A DNA stretch of 64,000 nucleotides, taken from the NCBI RefSeq assembly GCF_030687895.1, contig NZ_CP117452.1, positions 2,931,501-2,995,500 of the forward strand, written 5' to 3'. Source of the stretch: Pseudomonas sp. FP198. Its GTDB lineage: Bacteria > Pseudomonadota > Gammaproteobacteria > Pseudomonadales > Pseudomonadaceae. The position numbers and the translations under genes were made by a program. The notes below the pieces were generated by a model. The model worked only from the letters and a program-made list of their open reading frames with translations. It did not search any database and was not told the DNA's origin. Shown here piece by piece: positions 51,760 to 59,950 of this stretch (the stretch's first letter is position 1; every line of letters starts with the position of its first letter).

Positions 51760-52560
51760 ATGCCCCTGTCCATTTCGAAAACTGCAATTGCGATCCGGTT
51801 GACCACCGCCAGCACGGCGCTCGTGCTGGGCCTTGGCGCGTCGACGGCGGCCAGCGCTGACCAGCCTGAAAGCTCCGCATGGGGCCTTGGTGTGGGCGCG
51901 GTCAGCAGCCAACAACCGTACAAAGGTATCGACCGCGACAGCGAGGTCCTGCCGCTGATCTATTTCGAGAATGAATACCTTCGTGTCTTCGGCCCCACCG
52001 CCGAAATCAAGCTGCCGGGCCTGGAGATCAGCGACACCCAGCAGCTCGATTTCAGCCTCGTCGGCGAATACGATTTCAGTGGCTACGATGACGACGACGC
52101 ACGAATCCTGGAGGGCATGAGCGATCGCAAGGGCGGGTTCTGGGCGGGCGCCAAGGTCAAATGGCGCAATGACCTGGCCGATGTCAGCGCCGAGTGGCTG
52201 GGCGACGTTTCGGGCAACAGCAAGGGCCAGCGTTTCACCCTGGGCCTGGAGCGATCCTGGCGGATCGGTGAACACATCATGCTGACGCCACGGCTGGCGG
52301 CCATCTGGCAGGACGAGAAATACGTCGATTACTACTTCGGTGTTCGGGAAAATGAAGCTCGCATCGATCGGGCGGCCTATGATGGAAAGTCCGGCATCAA
52401 CACTGAATTTGGCGTACGTGGAAACTATATGTTCGATGACCATCACTCCGTGTTCCTGGACCTCAAGGCGACGAGCCTTGCCAATGAAATCAAGGACAGC
52501 CCGCTGGTCGACCAGTCCACCGAGAACAGCGTGCTGTTCGGCTACCTGTACCGTTTCTGA
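51760..52560 (+). CDS. MipA/OmpV-family outer-membrane protein
   Basis: 266-residue outer-membrane barrel with a signal peptide (IRLTTASTALVLGLGASTAASAD). The mature part WGLGVGAVSSQQPYKGIDRDSEVLPLIYFENEYLRVFGPTAEIKL is diagnostic for MipA/OmpV. It ends in aromatic Phe after GYLYRF, as expected of a beta barrel. GGAG lies 8 bases before the ATG. The stop overlaps the response-regulator start by ATGA, so it is co-expressed with its two-component system. MipA proteins are linked to murein scaffolds or antibiotic response, and the role here is probably envelope stress. Confidence 0.93.
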   Translation: MPLSISKTAIAIRLTTASTALVLGLGASTAASADQPESSAWGLGVGAVSSQQPYKGIDRDSEVLPLIYFENEYLRVFGPTAEIKLPGLEISDTQQLDFSLVGEYDFSGYDDDDARILEGMSDRKGGFWAGAKVKWRNDLADVSAEWLGDVSGNSKGQRFTLGLERSWRIGEHIMLTPRLAAIWQDEKYVDYYFGVRENEARIDRAAYDGKSGINTEFGVRGNYMFDDHHSVFLDLKATSLANEIKDSPLVDQSTENSVLFGYLYRF

Positions 52561-53246
52561 TGAGCCGCATTCTGCTGGTCGAGGACCACGAACGCCTCGC
52601 GCAACTGGTGTGCAAAGGCCTGTCGAGCGCCGGTATCGCCGTCGATGTCATCAGCCGTATCGATGCGGCGTGGGCGGCAATCCAGCAAGTGCCTTACCAG
52701 GCGCTGGTGCTGGATCGGGGCCTGCCGGATGGCGATGGGCTGCTGTTGCTGGCGCGTTTGCGTAACGCCGGGCTGGGCCTGCCGTGCCTGGTCCTGACCG
52801 CGCGCGACGCGCTGCATGACCGGATCGAAGGCCTCGATGCGGGCGCGGATGATTACCTGCCCAAGCCGTTCGCCATGGACGAGATGGTCGCGCGCGTGCG
52901 AGCCCTGCTGCGTCGCCCCGCAGAGCGGCGTTCGTTGGCGCCTGCCCATGGCGACCTCAGCGTGCAACCCGACGCAGGCATCATGTGCAGCGTCGAAGGC
53001 AGCATCCCGCTGGCGCCGGCGGAGATGCAGATCATGTTGTTGCTGCTGCGCAAACCTGGCGAAATCGTCCGTCGCAGCGCCATCGAGGCGGCGGCTTGGG
53101 GCCTGAGTGAAGCCGTGACGCCGAACGCCCTGGACGTAGCCCTGCATCGCATTCGCCGCAAGCTGCTGGCGATCGGTTCCCATCAACGGATAGTCAACCT
53201 GAGAGGCCTGGGTTATGCCCTTCGGCAAGACGATCTGGCGCAATAG
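52560..53246 (+). CDS. OmpR-family response regulator
   Basis: 228-residue response regulator. Receiver residues: acidic pair in LLVEDH, phosphoacceptor Asp52 in LVLDRGLPDGDG, Thr80 and Lys102 in YLPKPF. A winged-helix domain follows (LAPAEMQIMLLLLRKPGEIVRRSAIEAAAWG to ALDVALHRIRRKLLAIGS and VNLRGLGYALRQ). It starts inside the mipA stop and overlaps the sensor kinase gene by 32 bases. The likely targets are the divergent promoter region 51583-51759 and the pump operon. Confidence 0.95.
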   Translation: MSRILLVEDHERLAQLVCKGLSSAGIAVDVISRIDAAWAAIQQVPYQALVLDRGLPDGDGLLLLARLRNAGLGLPCLVLTARDALHDRIEGLDAGADDYLPKPFAMDEMVARVRALLRRPAERRSLAPAHGDLSVQPDAGIMCSVEGSIPLAPAEMQIMLLLLRKPGEIVRRSAIEAAAWGLSEAVTPNALDVALHRIRRKLLAIGSHQRIVNLRGLGYALRQDDLAQ

Positions 53247-54579
53247 CATCAGCTTCAAGGTACTGGTCGCCTACGTCGCGGGCGTGGGCTTGAGCATCCT
53301 GCTGATTGCACTGGGCGCGTTCGCGCTCATCACGTCCAAGAGCGATATCCTGCTGACCACCGATGTCGCCGAGCGCACCCATGAGCTGGCCGGCAAACTG
53401 CTGTTCGATGCCGCGGGCCGACCCACCGGGTTCGACAGCAGCGAGGGCGATCGTGTCTGGACCTTCAAGAGCCTGGGCGAGGAAATCGGCTATCGGGTCC
53501 TGGATTCAGAGGCAAACGTCCTCCTGGCTTCCACTGACCAGGCATTCTGGGCTTCGGCCGCAACGGTTCGCCCCGCGGACCAGGGACGCTTCAAGTTCGA
53601 GCGCAAAGGCATCACGATGTACGCCGCCACCGCTCCAGTGGAGCAGGTCGACCAAACCTTGTACCTGCAATTCGCCGTCAGCGAACGCCTGATGGACCTG
53701 CTGCACAAGGGCTTTGCCTGGCCTTTCATGGGCGCCGGGATCGTCCTGTTCAGCCTGGTGCTGCTCTTCGTCTTTGGCACCTGCGCCTATTTCACGCTGG
53801 GCTACACGCTCAAGCCGCTGCGCGAGGTCTCGGAGTCGGCGGCGGCCATCTCCCCTCGCTCCCTGCACTCACGGCTGGATGTCAAAACGGTGCCGTCCGA
53901 GGTAGCGCCGCTGGTGACCAGCTTCAACAGCGCGCTTGAGCGTCTGGAGCAAGGCTACCGCGTCCAGCAGGACTTCCTCGCAACCGCCGCGCACGAACTG
54001 AAGACGCCGCTGGCGCTGATCCGCGCACAGCTCGAACTGATGGCGCCAGACCAAGGCCGCGACTCGCTGCTCAACGATGCCGAGCATATGACGCGCCAGG
54101 TTCAGCAACTGCTGCTGCTGGCCGAGACCAGCGAGGCGCATAACTACAGCTTCGCCGCCGTGGATGTCATGGAGGTTGCGCGGCAAGCGGCAGGTTATCT
54201 GCAACGCATGGCCGACGCGGCCGATGTGCGCCTCGTCCTGGCTGGCCCGACAGATGTGACAGAGCCTTGGCTGGCCGACCGCAGCGCCTTGTTTACCCTG
54301 CTGAAAAACCTCCTGGAAAATGCCATCCAGCATGCGCCTCGTGGTACGCAAGTATTGTTGGAGCTCAGCATCGATGCGCTGACTGTGCGCGACTGGGGTC
54401 CGGGCGTGACGCAGGAGCAAATGGTGCAGATATTCACCCGTTTCTGGCGCGGAGCTCATCGCCGCGATCATGGCGCCGGGCTGGGCCTGACGATCTGCCA
54501 GGAGATTGCCCGGGCGCACGGGTGGACCTTGATTGCACGAAGAGCGGAGCCCGGGTTGGCGTTTTGTTTGTCTCGGTGA
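53215..54579 (+). CDS. Sensor histidine kinase
   Basis: 454-residue membrane sensor kinase. It has spans near residues 15-40 and 170-195, with a periplasmic sensor loop between. Then come a HAMP segment, the HisKA box FLATAAHELKTPL with phospho-acceptor His260, N-box NLLENAIQHAP, G1 DWGPGVTQEQ and G2 HGAGLGLTICQEIARAHG. It is encoded with its cognate regulator, and the 32-base overlap makes a 1:1 pair likely. Signal unknown; a cell-envelope or pump-substrate signal is inferred. Confidence 0.95.
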   Translation: MPFGKTIWRNSISFKVLVAYVAGVGLSILLIALGAFALITSKSDILLTTDVAERTHELAGKLLFDAAGRPTGFDSSEGDRVWTFKSLGEEIGYRVLDSEANVLLASTDQAFWASAATVRPADQGRFKFERKGITMYAATAPVEQVDQTLYLQFAVSERLMDLLHKGFAWPFMGAGIVLFSLVLLFVFGTCAYFTLGYTLKPLREVSESAAAISPRSLHSRLDVKTVPSEVAPLVTSFNSALERLEQGYRVQQDFLATAAHELKTPLALIRAQLELMAPDQGRDSLLNDAEHMTRQVQQLLLLAETSEAHNYSFAAVDVMEVARQAAGYLQRMADAADVRLVLAGPTDVTEPWLADRSALFTLLKNLLENAIQHAPRGTQVLLELSIDALTVRDWGPGVTQEQMVQIFTRFWRGAHRRDHGAGLGLTICQEIARAHGWTLIARRAEPGLAFCLSR

Positions 54580-54585
54580 ACCGTG

Positions 54586-55395
54586 AAATCTGCGGCTGTC
54601 GGAGATCCAGTGTGGGAGCGAGCCTGCTCGCGAAGGCGGTGTGTCTGCCGATGAAGAGGCTGAATGGACGGGCCCCTTCGCGAGCAGGCTCGCTCCCACA
54701 AGGTTCCATCTGAACCGTGAAATCTGCGGCTGTCGAAGGTCCAGTGTGGGAGCGAGCCTGCTCGCGATGGCGGTATATCAGTCGATGAAAATGTTGAATT
54801 TACTGGCCCCTTCGCGAGCAAGCTCGCTCCCACAGGGTTCCATGTGAGCCCTGAAATCTGCGGCTATCGAAGGTCCAGTGTGGGAGCGAGCCTGCTCGCG
54901 ATGGCGGTATATCAGTCGATGAAAATGTTGAATTTACTGGCCCCTTCGCGAGCAAGCTCGCTCCCACAGGGTTCCATGTGAGCCCTGAAATCTGCGGCTG
55001 TCGAAGGTCCAGTGTGGGAGCGAGCTTGCTCGCGATGGCGGTGTGTCTGCCGATGAAGAGTTGAATGGACGGGCCCCTTCGCGAGCAAGCTCCCACAGGG
55101 TTTCATGTGAGCCCTGAAATCTGCGGCTGTCGGGGGTCCAGTGTGGGAGCTAGCCTGCTCGCGATGGCGGAATATCAGTCGATAAAATGTTGAATCTACT
55201 GGCCCCTTCGCGAGCAGGCTCGCTCCCACAGGGTTCCATGTGAGCCCTGGAATCTGCGGCTGTCGGGGATCCAGTGTGGGAGCGAGCTTGCTCGCGATGG
55301 CGGTATATCAGTCGATGAAAATGTTGAATTTACTGGCCCCTTCGCGAGCAGGCTCGCTCCCACAAGGTTCCATCTGAACCGTGAAATCTGCGGCT
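54586..55395. repeat. Tandem array of six REPIN-bearing units
   Basis: Fills the 840-base gap between convergent genes, in which I see no gene. AAATCTGCGG-type unit starts are at 54586, 54720, 54854, 54988, 55117, 55250 and the flank at 55384, so the units are 129-134 bases long. Each contains an inverted REP pair built on GTGGGAGCGAGCCTGCTCGCG and its complement, separated by about 45 bases, plus a shared spacer. Units differ by point changes. The 129-base unit lacks four bases in its second REP arm (near 55085). Confidence 0.92.
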
Positions 55396-55419
55396 GTCGA
55401 ATGCCGGGATAGCCGCCGA

Positions 55420-56358
55420 TCAATAATCCCAGGACCCCGCCACCCAACGAAACGCGTCCCCGTCCACCGCCACGCGTCCCACGGAGGGAAACGACAGGTG
55501 GGTCGCGACGAACCATTCGCCGCTTGCGGCGGCTTCTTGCAGCAAACGTACGCGAACGCGCACGGCTTCTTCCGGGTCGTGCTCGAAGCCGTTTTGCCAG
55601 TCGGGATGGTCGAAGGCCACCGGAAACAAGGCATCACCGGCGAACGTCAGCTTTTCGTTTCCGGATCTCACATAGACCACGCTGTGCCCCGGGGTATGGC
55701 CGCCGGTGCGCTTGACCACGACACCCGGCGCCACTTCGTGCTCCTGTTCAAAGGTCTGCAGTCTGTCGCGGTAGACGTCCATGAACTGCCGGGCGGTTGT
55801 CCGCAGCACCTCCGGGACCGGCGCGGGCATGTCGGTGCGCGAGAAGTCCGGCGCCGCCCAGAACGCGACTTCGCTCGCGCAGACGTGGATCCGCACGTCG
55901 GGACTCAAGCGGTTTTTCACATCCTCGACAAGCAGTCCGCCGATGTGGTCCATGTGCATATGGGTGATCACCACATCGGTGATGGACGACAGCTCGATCC
56001 CGGCAGCCTCCAAGCGCCGCCGCGGGAACTGCCCGGCACGCGGGAAGCCGGGAAACTGCCCGCCCAGTCCGGCGTCGACCAGCAACGTCTGCTCGCCGCT
56101 GCGCACCACCAGCACGTTCAGCGCCCAATCGAACGCATCCGGGCCGAGGTACATATCCTTGAACCAGGCGGCACGGGCGGCCGGGTCGGCATTGGTCGAC
56201 ATGGTCGAGGTCGGCAGCGGCAGCACGCCATCGCTGACCACCAGCACATCGATGTCGCCAACCTTGAGCGCATAGCGCGAAGGCACCAGCTCCTCGGTGG
56301 CTGACTGACTGAGGTTTTTCGGGGTTTTCTGGGCAGTGTGTTGCAGAACCGTGGTCAT
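55420..56358 (-). CDS. Metallo-beta-lactamase-fold hydrolase
   Basis: 312-residue MBL-fold enzyme. The metal site motif THMHMDHIGG gives His133, His135, Asp137 and His138; GGHTPGHSVVYV and LTFAGDAL supply later ligands. A hydrophobic opening is absent, so it is probably cytoplasmic. The start MTTVLQHT has AGGAG upstream; a 42-residue upstream extension is discarded. It is divergent from the iorAB-like operon. Members include quorum-lactonases and other esterases, and the sequence does not single one out. Confidence 0.9.
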   Translation of the reverse strand: MTTVLQHTAQKTPKNLSQSATEELVPSRYALKVGDIDVLVVSDGVLPLPTSTMSTNADPAARAAWFKDMYLGPDAFDWALNVLVVRSGEQTLLVDAGLGGQFPGFPRAGQFPRRRLEAAGIELSSITDVVITHMHMDHIGGLLVEDVKNRLSPDVRIHVCASEVAFWAAPDFSRTDMPAPVPEVLRTTARQFMDVYRDRLQTFEQEHEVAPGVVVKRTGGHTPGHSVVYVRSGNEKLTFAGDALFPVAFDHPDWQNGFEHDPEEAVRVRVRLLQEAAASGEWFVATHLSFPSVGRVAVDGDAFRWVAGSWDY

Positions 56359-56457
56359 CTTCGCTCTCCTGTTCTCGATGAGGCGATCGCGCTGTTCAAT
56401 ACGAAACAGCTGATCACCTGGAGAACGAGTGTGCATCGCGGCGCGGCGCGCTCGATA

Positions 56458-56473
56458 CCATACGGGGGTATGG
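56458..56473. promoter_or_regulatory. Palindrome in the divergent region, candidate operator
   Basis: CCATAC, GGGG, GTATGG: a perfect 6-base inverted pair around 4 bases, in the 260-base region between the MBL hydrolase and the iorA-like gene. It has the size of a repressor site. No regulator gene is adjacent. Confidence 0.4.
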
Positions 56474-56618
56474 CCGGCATACATCTTGGCGTGGGCGTTT
56501 CAAACGAAAGGACGGTGGATTTGCAAGATTGGGCAATCATCGGACCGGATCGTGCAAGCTTTCCCCACAGATGCTTTCTATAGTAATCGGTGCCAAACCA
56601 TCTGGAGCTGGTCCGACT

Positions 56619-57092
56619 ATGAGCGCCCTCAATATCAATGGCCGTGAACACACGGTCGACGTAGATCCCGGCACCCCGATTCTCTGGGCCCTGCGCGACA
56701 CGCTGGGCATGACTGGTACCAAGTTCGGCTGCGGCGCAGCCCTGTGTGGCGCCTGTACCGTTCACCTGGATGGCCAGGCCATTCGCTCCTGCGTGACCCC
56801 GGTGGCCGCAGCGCTTGGCAAAAAGATCACCACCATCGAAGCGGCCACCGACGGCAGCGACCCGGTCGGTAGTGCCGTGCATGACGCTTGGGTCAAACAT
56901 GACGTGGCGCAATGCGGTTACTGCCAGAGCGGCCAGATCATGAGTGCCACGGCGTTCCTCAAGGCGCAGCCCAAGGGCAAGCAACCCACGCCAGCCGAGA
57001 TCGACTCGGCCATGGCCGGCAATATCTGCCGCTGTGGCACCTACGCCCGCATTCGCGCTGCGGTGGCCGATGCCGCCAAGACCCTCGCCTGA
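56619..57092 (+). CDS. iorA: [2Fe-2S] small subunit of an isoquinoline 1-oxidoreductase-type dehydrogenase
   Basis: 157-residue iron-sulphur subunit. The plant-type cluster cysteines are Cys38, Cys43, Cys46 and Cys58 (FGCGAALCGACTVHLDG). The molybdopterin-proximal cluster is Cys99, Cys102, Cys137 and Cys139 (CGYCQSGQ and ICRCGT). It passes electrons from the molybdenum centre in the next gene. The start MSALNINGRE fits the family; a 30-residue upstream extension is rejected. GGAG lies 12 bases before the ATG. It has 12 bases to the large-subunit gene. Substrate unknown (aldehyde or N-heterocycle). Confidence 0.9.
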   Translation: MSALNINGREHTVDVDPGTPILWALRDTLGMTGTKFGCGAALCGACTVHLDGQAIRSCVTPVAAALGKKITTIEAATDGSDPVGSAVHDAWVKHDVAQCGYCQSGQIMSATAFLKAQPKGKQPTPAEIDSAMAGNICRCGTYARIRAAVADAAKTLA

Positions 57093-57104
57093 CAGGAGCT
57101 CGCC

Positions 57105-59345
57105 ATGCTGAATGAGATTTTTCCCAACGAGCTTCCGCGCGCCTTGCAGCACCTGCTTGAACGCGACGACAGCGACGGCCCCGCCACCCTGCCCCGGCGC
57201 AGCTTTCTCAAGATCGTCGGTATCGGCGGCCTGGCCTTGGGCGCGTTTCCTCACCTGGCCTTGGGGCAACAGGCCAACGGCGCTGGCGACGGCGCGCTCA
57301 AGCCGACTCAACAACCTTCGGCCTTCGTGCAGATCGCGCCGAATGGCGAAGTCACGGTGACGATCAATCGCCTGGAGTTCGGCCAGGGCGTCCAGACCGG
57401 CCTGCCGATGATCCTCGCCGAGGAGCTCGACGCCGACTGGAGCCTGGTGCGCACGCGCAACGGCAGCAACGACTCGGCCTACATGGACCCGGCGTTTGGC
57501 ATTCACCTCACCGGCGGCTCCAATTCGATCAAGAACAGCTACACCCAATACCGCGAACTGGGCGCCCGCGCCCGCGCCATGCTGCTCAGCGCTGCCGCCG
57601 CGCGCTGGAACGTCGACGCGGCGAGCCTGACCACGCAAAACGGCACGGTGCTTGGCCCCGGCGGCCGCAAGGCCAGTTACGGCGAGCTCGCCGAAGCAGC
57701 CATGGCGTTACCCGTTCCGGAGAAGGTCACGCTCAAGAATCCCAAGGATTTTCGCATCATCGGCCAGGCCACCACCCGCCTCGATGCCAAGGCCAAGAGC
57801 AGCGGCCAGCAGGATTTCGGCATTGACGTGCACCTGCCGGGGCAACTGACCGCCGTGGTCGCCCGGCCACCGGTGTTCGGTGCCCGGATCGCGTCCCTGG
57901 ACGACAGCGCCGCACGGGCGACCAAAGGCGTGAAAGCCATATTGCGCGTGCCGCTGGACGGCGGCGCCGAAGGCGTTGCGGTGGTCGCCGATGGTTACTG
58001 GCCGGCGAAGCTGGGGCGCGACGCGCTGAAAGTCGAGTGGGACGTGGCCAAAGTCGAGAAAGTCGACACGGAAAAACAGCTCGCTCAGTACCGGGAACTG
58101 GCCGGCAAGCCCGGCCTGGTCCACTTTGATGCCGACATGAAACCACTCGCCACGGCGCCGCATCAGCTGGAGGCCGAGTTCATTTTCCCTTACCTGGCCC
58201 ACGCGCCGATGGAACCGCTGAACTGCACCGTCCAGTTGTCCGAGGGTCGCGCCCAGTTGTGGGTCGGCACACAATTCCCCGGCGGCGACGGCGCGGCGGC
58301 GGCCAAGGTGCTGAATCTCAAGCCCGAGCAAGTCCAGGTCAATGTACAGACGGCGGGCGGCGGCTTCGGCCGGCGTGGCGTGCCGAGCAATGATTTCGTC
58401 GTGCAGGCTTGTGAAGTGGCCAAGGCCGCCCGCGCTGCCGGCATCGATGCGCCGGTGCGCACGCTGTGGAGTCGAGAAGATGACATCAAGGGCGGCTACT
58501 ACCGCCCGATGCATCTGCACCGTGCGCGCATCGGTTTTGACGACAGCGGCAAGGTCCTGGCCTGGGACCACGCCCTGGTCGGGCAATCCATCCTCACCGG
58601 CACGCTGTTCGGCGGGCAGATGAAAAACGGCATCGACCCCACCGCGACCGAAGGCATGCGCGATCCCTACCCGCTGCCGATGCGATTGTCCGTGCATCAT
58701 CCCACGCTCAACGTGCCGGTGTTGTGGTGGCGCAGCGTGGGTTCCACCCATACCGCCTTTGTGATGGAGACATTGATCGACGAAATCGCCCGCGCGACGA
58801 AACAGGACCCGGTGGCGTATCGCATGAAACTGTTCGGCGATCAAAGCCCACGTCATCGCGCCGCGCTGCAATTGGCGGTTGACAAGAGCGCTTACGGCAA
58901 GCGCCAACTGCCCGCCGGCGAGGCCTGGGGCGTGGCGGTCCACGAGTCGTTCAGTTCGGTGGTGGCTTATGTGGTGGAGGCCTCGGTGCAGGATGGGCGT
59001 GCGGTGCTGCATAACGTGACCGCCGGGGTCCATTGCAACCTGGTGGTCAATCCGCGCAGCGTCGAAGCCCAGGTCCAGGGCGCGGCGCTGATGGGCCTGT
59101 CGATGTGCCTGCCGGGCGCTGCCGTCACGCTGAAAGACGGTGTCGTGCAGCAGAGCAACTTCGCCGACTTCAGCGTGCCGCGCATTACCGACATGCCACA
59201 GATCGCCGTGCACATCGTTCCCAGCGCCGAACCGCCAACCGGCATGGGCGAACCCGGCCTGCCCGCCCTCGCCCCGGCGTTTGCCAATGCGATTGCCAGC
59301 CTGACGGGCAAACCGCTGCGGCAGTTGCCGTTCAACCTGGCGTAA
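57105..59345 (+). CDS. iorB: Molybdopterin-binding large subunit, isoquinoline 1-oxidoreductase type
   Basis: 746-residue aldehyde oxidase/xanthine dehydrogenase-family subunit that binds molybdopterin. A Tat-like signal LPRRSFLKIVGIGGLALGAFPHLALG (residues 29-54) suggests periplasmic location, carrying the small subunit along. Core features include EFGQGVQTGLPMILAEELDADW, GTQFPGGDGAAAAKVLNL, GGGFGRRGVPSNDFV and the late GMGEPGLPALAPAFANAI. It follows iorA by 12 bases. No cytochrome subunit, which often completes such operons as electron exit, is adjacent, and a REPIN follows. A hydroxylase of an aldehyde or aza-aromatic is inferred. Confidence 0.92.
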   Translation: MLNEIFPNELPRALQHLLERDDSDGPATLPRRSFLKIVGIGGLALGAFPHLALGQQANGAGDGALKPTQQPSAFVQIAPNGEVTVTINRLEFGQGVQTGLPMILAEELDADWSLVRTRNGSNDSAYMDPAFGIHLTGGSNSIKNSYTQYRELGARARAMLLSAAAARWNVDAASLTTQNGTVLGPGGRKASYGELAEAAMALPVPEKVTLKNPKDFRIIGQATTRLDAKAKSSGQQDFGIDVHLPGQLTAVVARPPVFGARIASLDDSAARATKGVKAILRVPLDGGAEGVAVVADGYWPAKLGRDALKVEWDVAKVEKVDTEKQLAQYRELAGKPGLVHFDADMKPLATAPHQLEAEFIFPYLAHAPMEPLNCTVQLSEGRAQLWVGTQFPGGDGAAAAKVLNLKPEQVQVNVQTAGGGFGRRGVPSNDFVVQACEVAKAARAAGIDAPVRTLWSREDDIKGGYYRPMHLHRARIGFDDSGKVLAWDHALVGQSILTGTLFGGQMKNGIDPTATEGMRDPYPLPMRLSVHHPTLNVPVLWWRSVGSTHTAFVMETLIDEIARATKQDPVAYRMKLFGDQSPRHRAALQLAVDKSAYGKRQLPAGEAWGVAVHESFSSVVAYVVEASVQDGRAVLHNVTAGVHCNLVVNPRSVEAQVQGAALMGLSMCLPGAAVTLKDGVVQQSNFADFSVPRITDMPQIAVHIVPSAEPPTGMGEPGLPALAPAFANAIASLTGKPLRQLPFNLA

Positions 59346-59396
59346 CCGGGTTTAACGCCGACCCTTCAGGGCCGGCGACAAACCCGCCGTGCTGTT

Positions 59397-59502
59397 GTGG
59401 CGAGGGAGCTTGCTCCCGCTCGGTTGCGTAGCGACCGCAAAACTTGGGGCCGCTACGCCCGAAGCGTCGGACCGGCCCAGCGGGAGCAAGCTCCCTCGCC
59501 AC
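59397..59502. repeat. REPIN element, GAGGGAGCTTGCTCCC family
   Basis: Perfect 24-base inverted arms at 59397-59420 and 59479-59502 between the convergent iorB and DUF2790 genes. Same family as the inner arms of 952-1147. Confidence 0.9.
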
Positions 59503-59521
59503 GGTTAGCGGTGATCGGCGA

Positions 59522-59785
59522 TCAATTATCCTGGTCGCAGCCCTGGGCCAGAGCGCTGTAGTCCAGCGCCCGGATCGTCCCGGTGGAGTCCAGGTAGGTC
59601 ATCCGCGATTCGACGACGCCGCAGCCCGAGCCCGCTCCTTGCTTGACCGACAGCACCTTGGCGATGTCCAGGTGATCGCCGTACATGTAGGTGTGTGGCT
59701 TGACGCTGTCCTGGGCGTTGGCGGTCAGGGCGCCGAGGCTGAGGACGGCAAACAGTGAAGCGAGGCTGAGGTTCTTCAGGTTCAT
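59522..59785 (-). CDS. DUF2790 small secreted protein
   Basis: 87-residue protein with a signal peptide (LASLFAVLSLGALTANAQ). The mature domain YMYGDHLDIAKVLSV...GVVESRMTYLDSTGTIRALDYSALAQGC matches DUF2790, a Pseudomonas-restricted periplasmic family often linked to stress or copper responses. Two cysteines (in GSGCGV and AQGC) may form a disulphide. The start MNLKNLS is used; a 48-residue upstream extension is intergenic. The function is unknown. Confidence 0.88.
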   Translation of the reverse strand: MNLKNLSLASLFAVLSLGALTANAQDSVKPHTYMYGDHLDIAKVLSVKQGAGSGCGVVESRMTYLDSTGTIRALDYSALAQGCDQDN

Positions 59786-59950
59786 GGCGATGTCTCCGGC
59801 GTTTGAGTGAGGTCCTGAGACGGCGTGTGCTGTCTCGATGGGGCTCATTTGACGCCGGCGAGGTATCTCGGGTGTGTCAGCAACGGGCTTGAAGGAATCA
59901 GTTCGTATCGACAGCGGGGCTGGATACACAGCGATACATTTGTATCGAGG

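Noticed and set aside
54586-55395. CRISPR-like array
   Set aside because: Units are about 133 bases, contain inverted pairs, and their intervening parts are conserved rather than unique. No cas gene is near.
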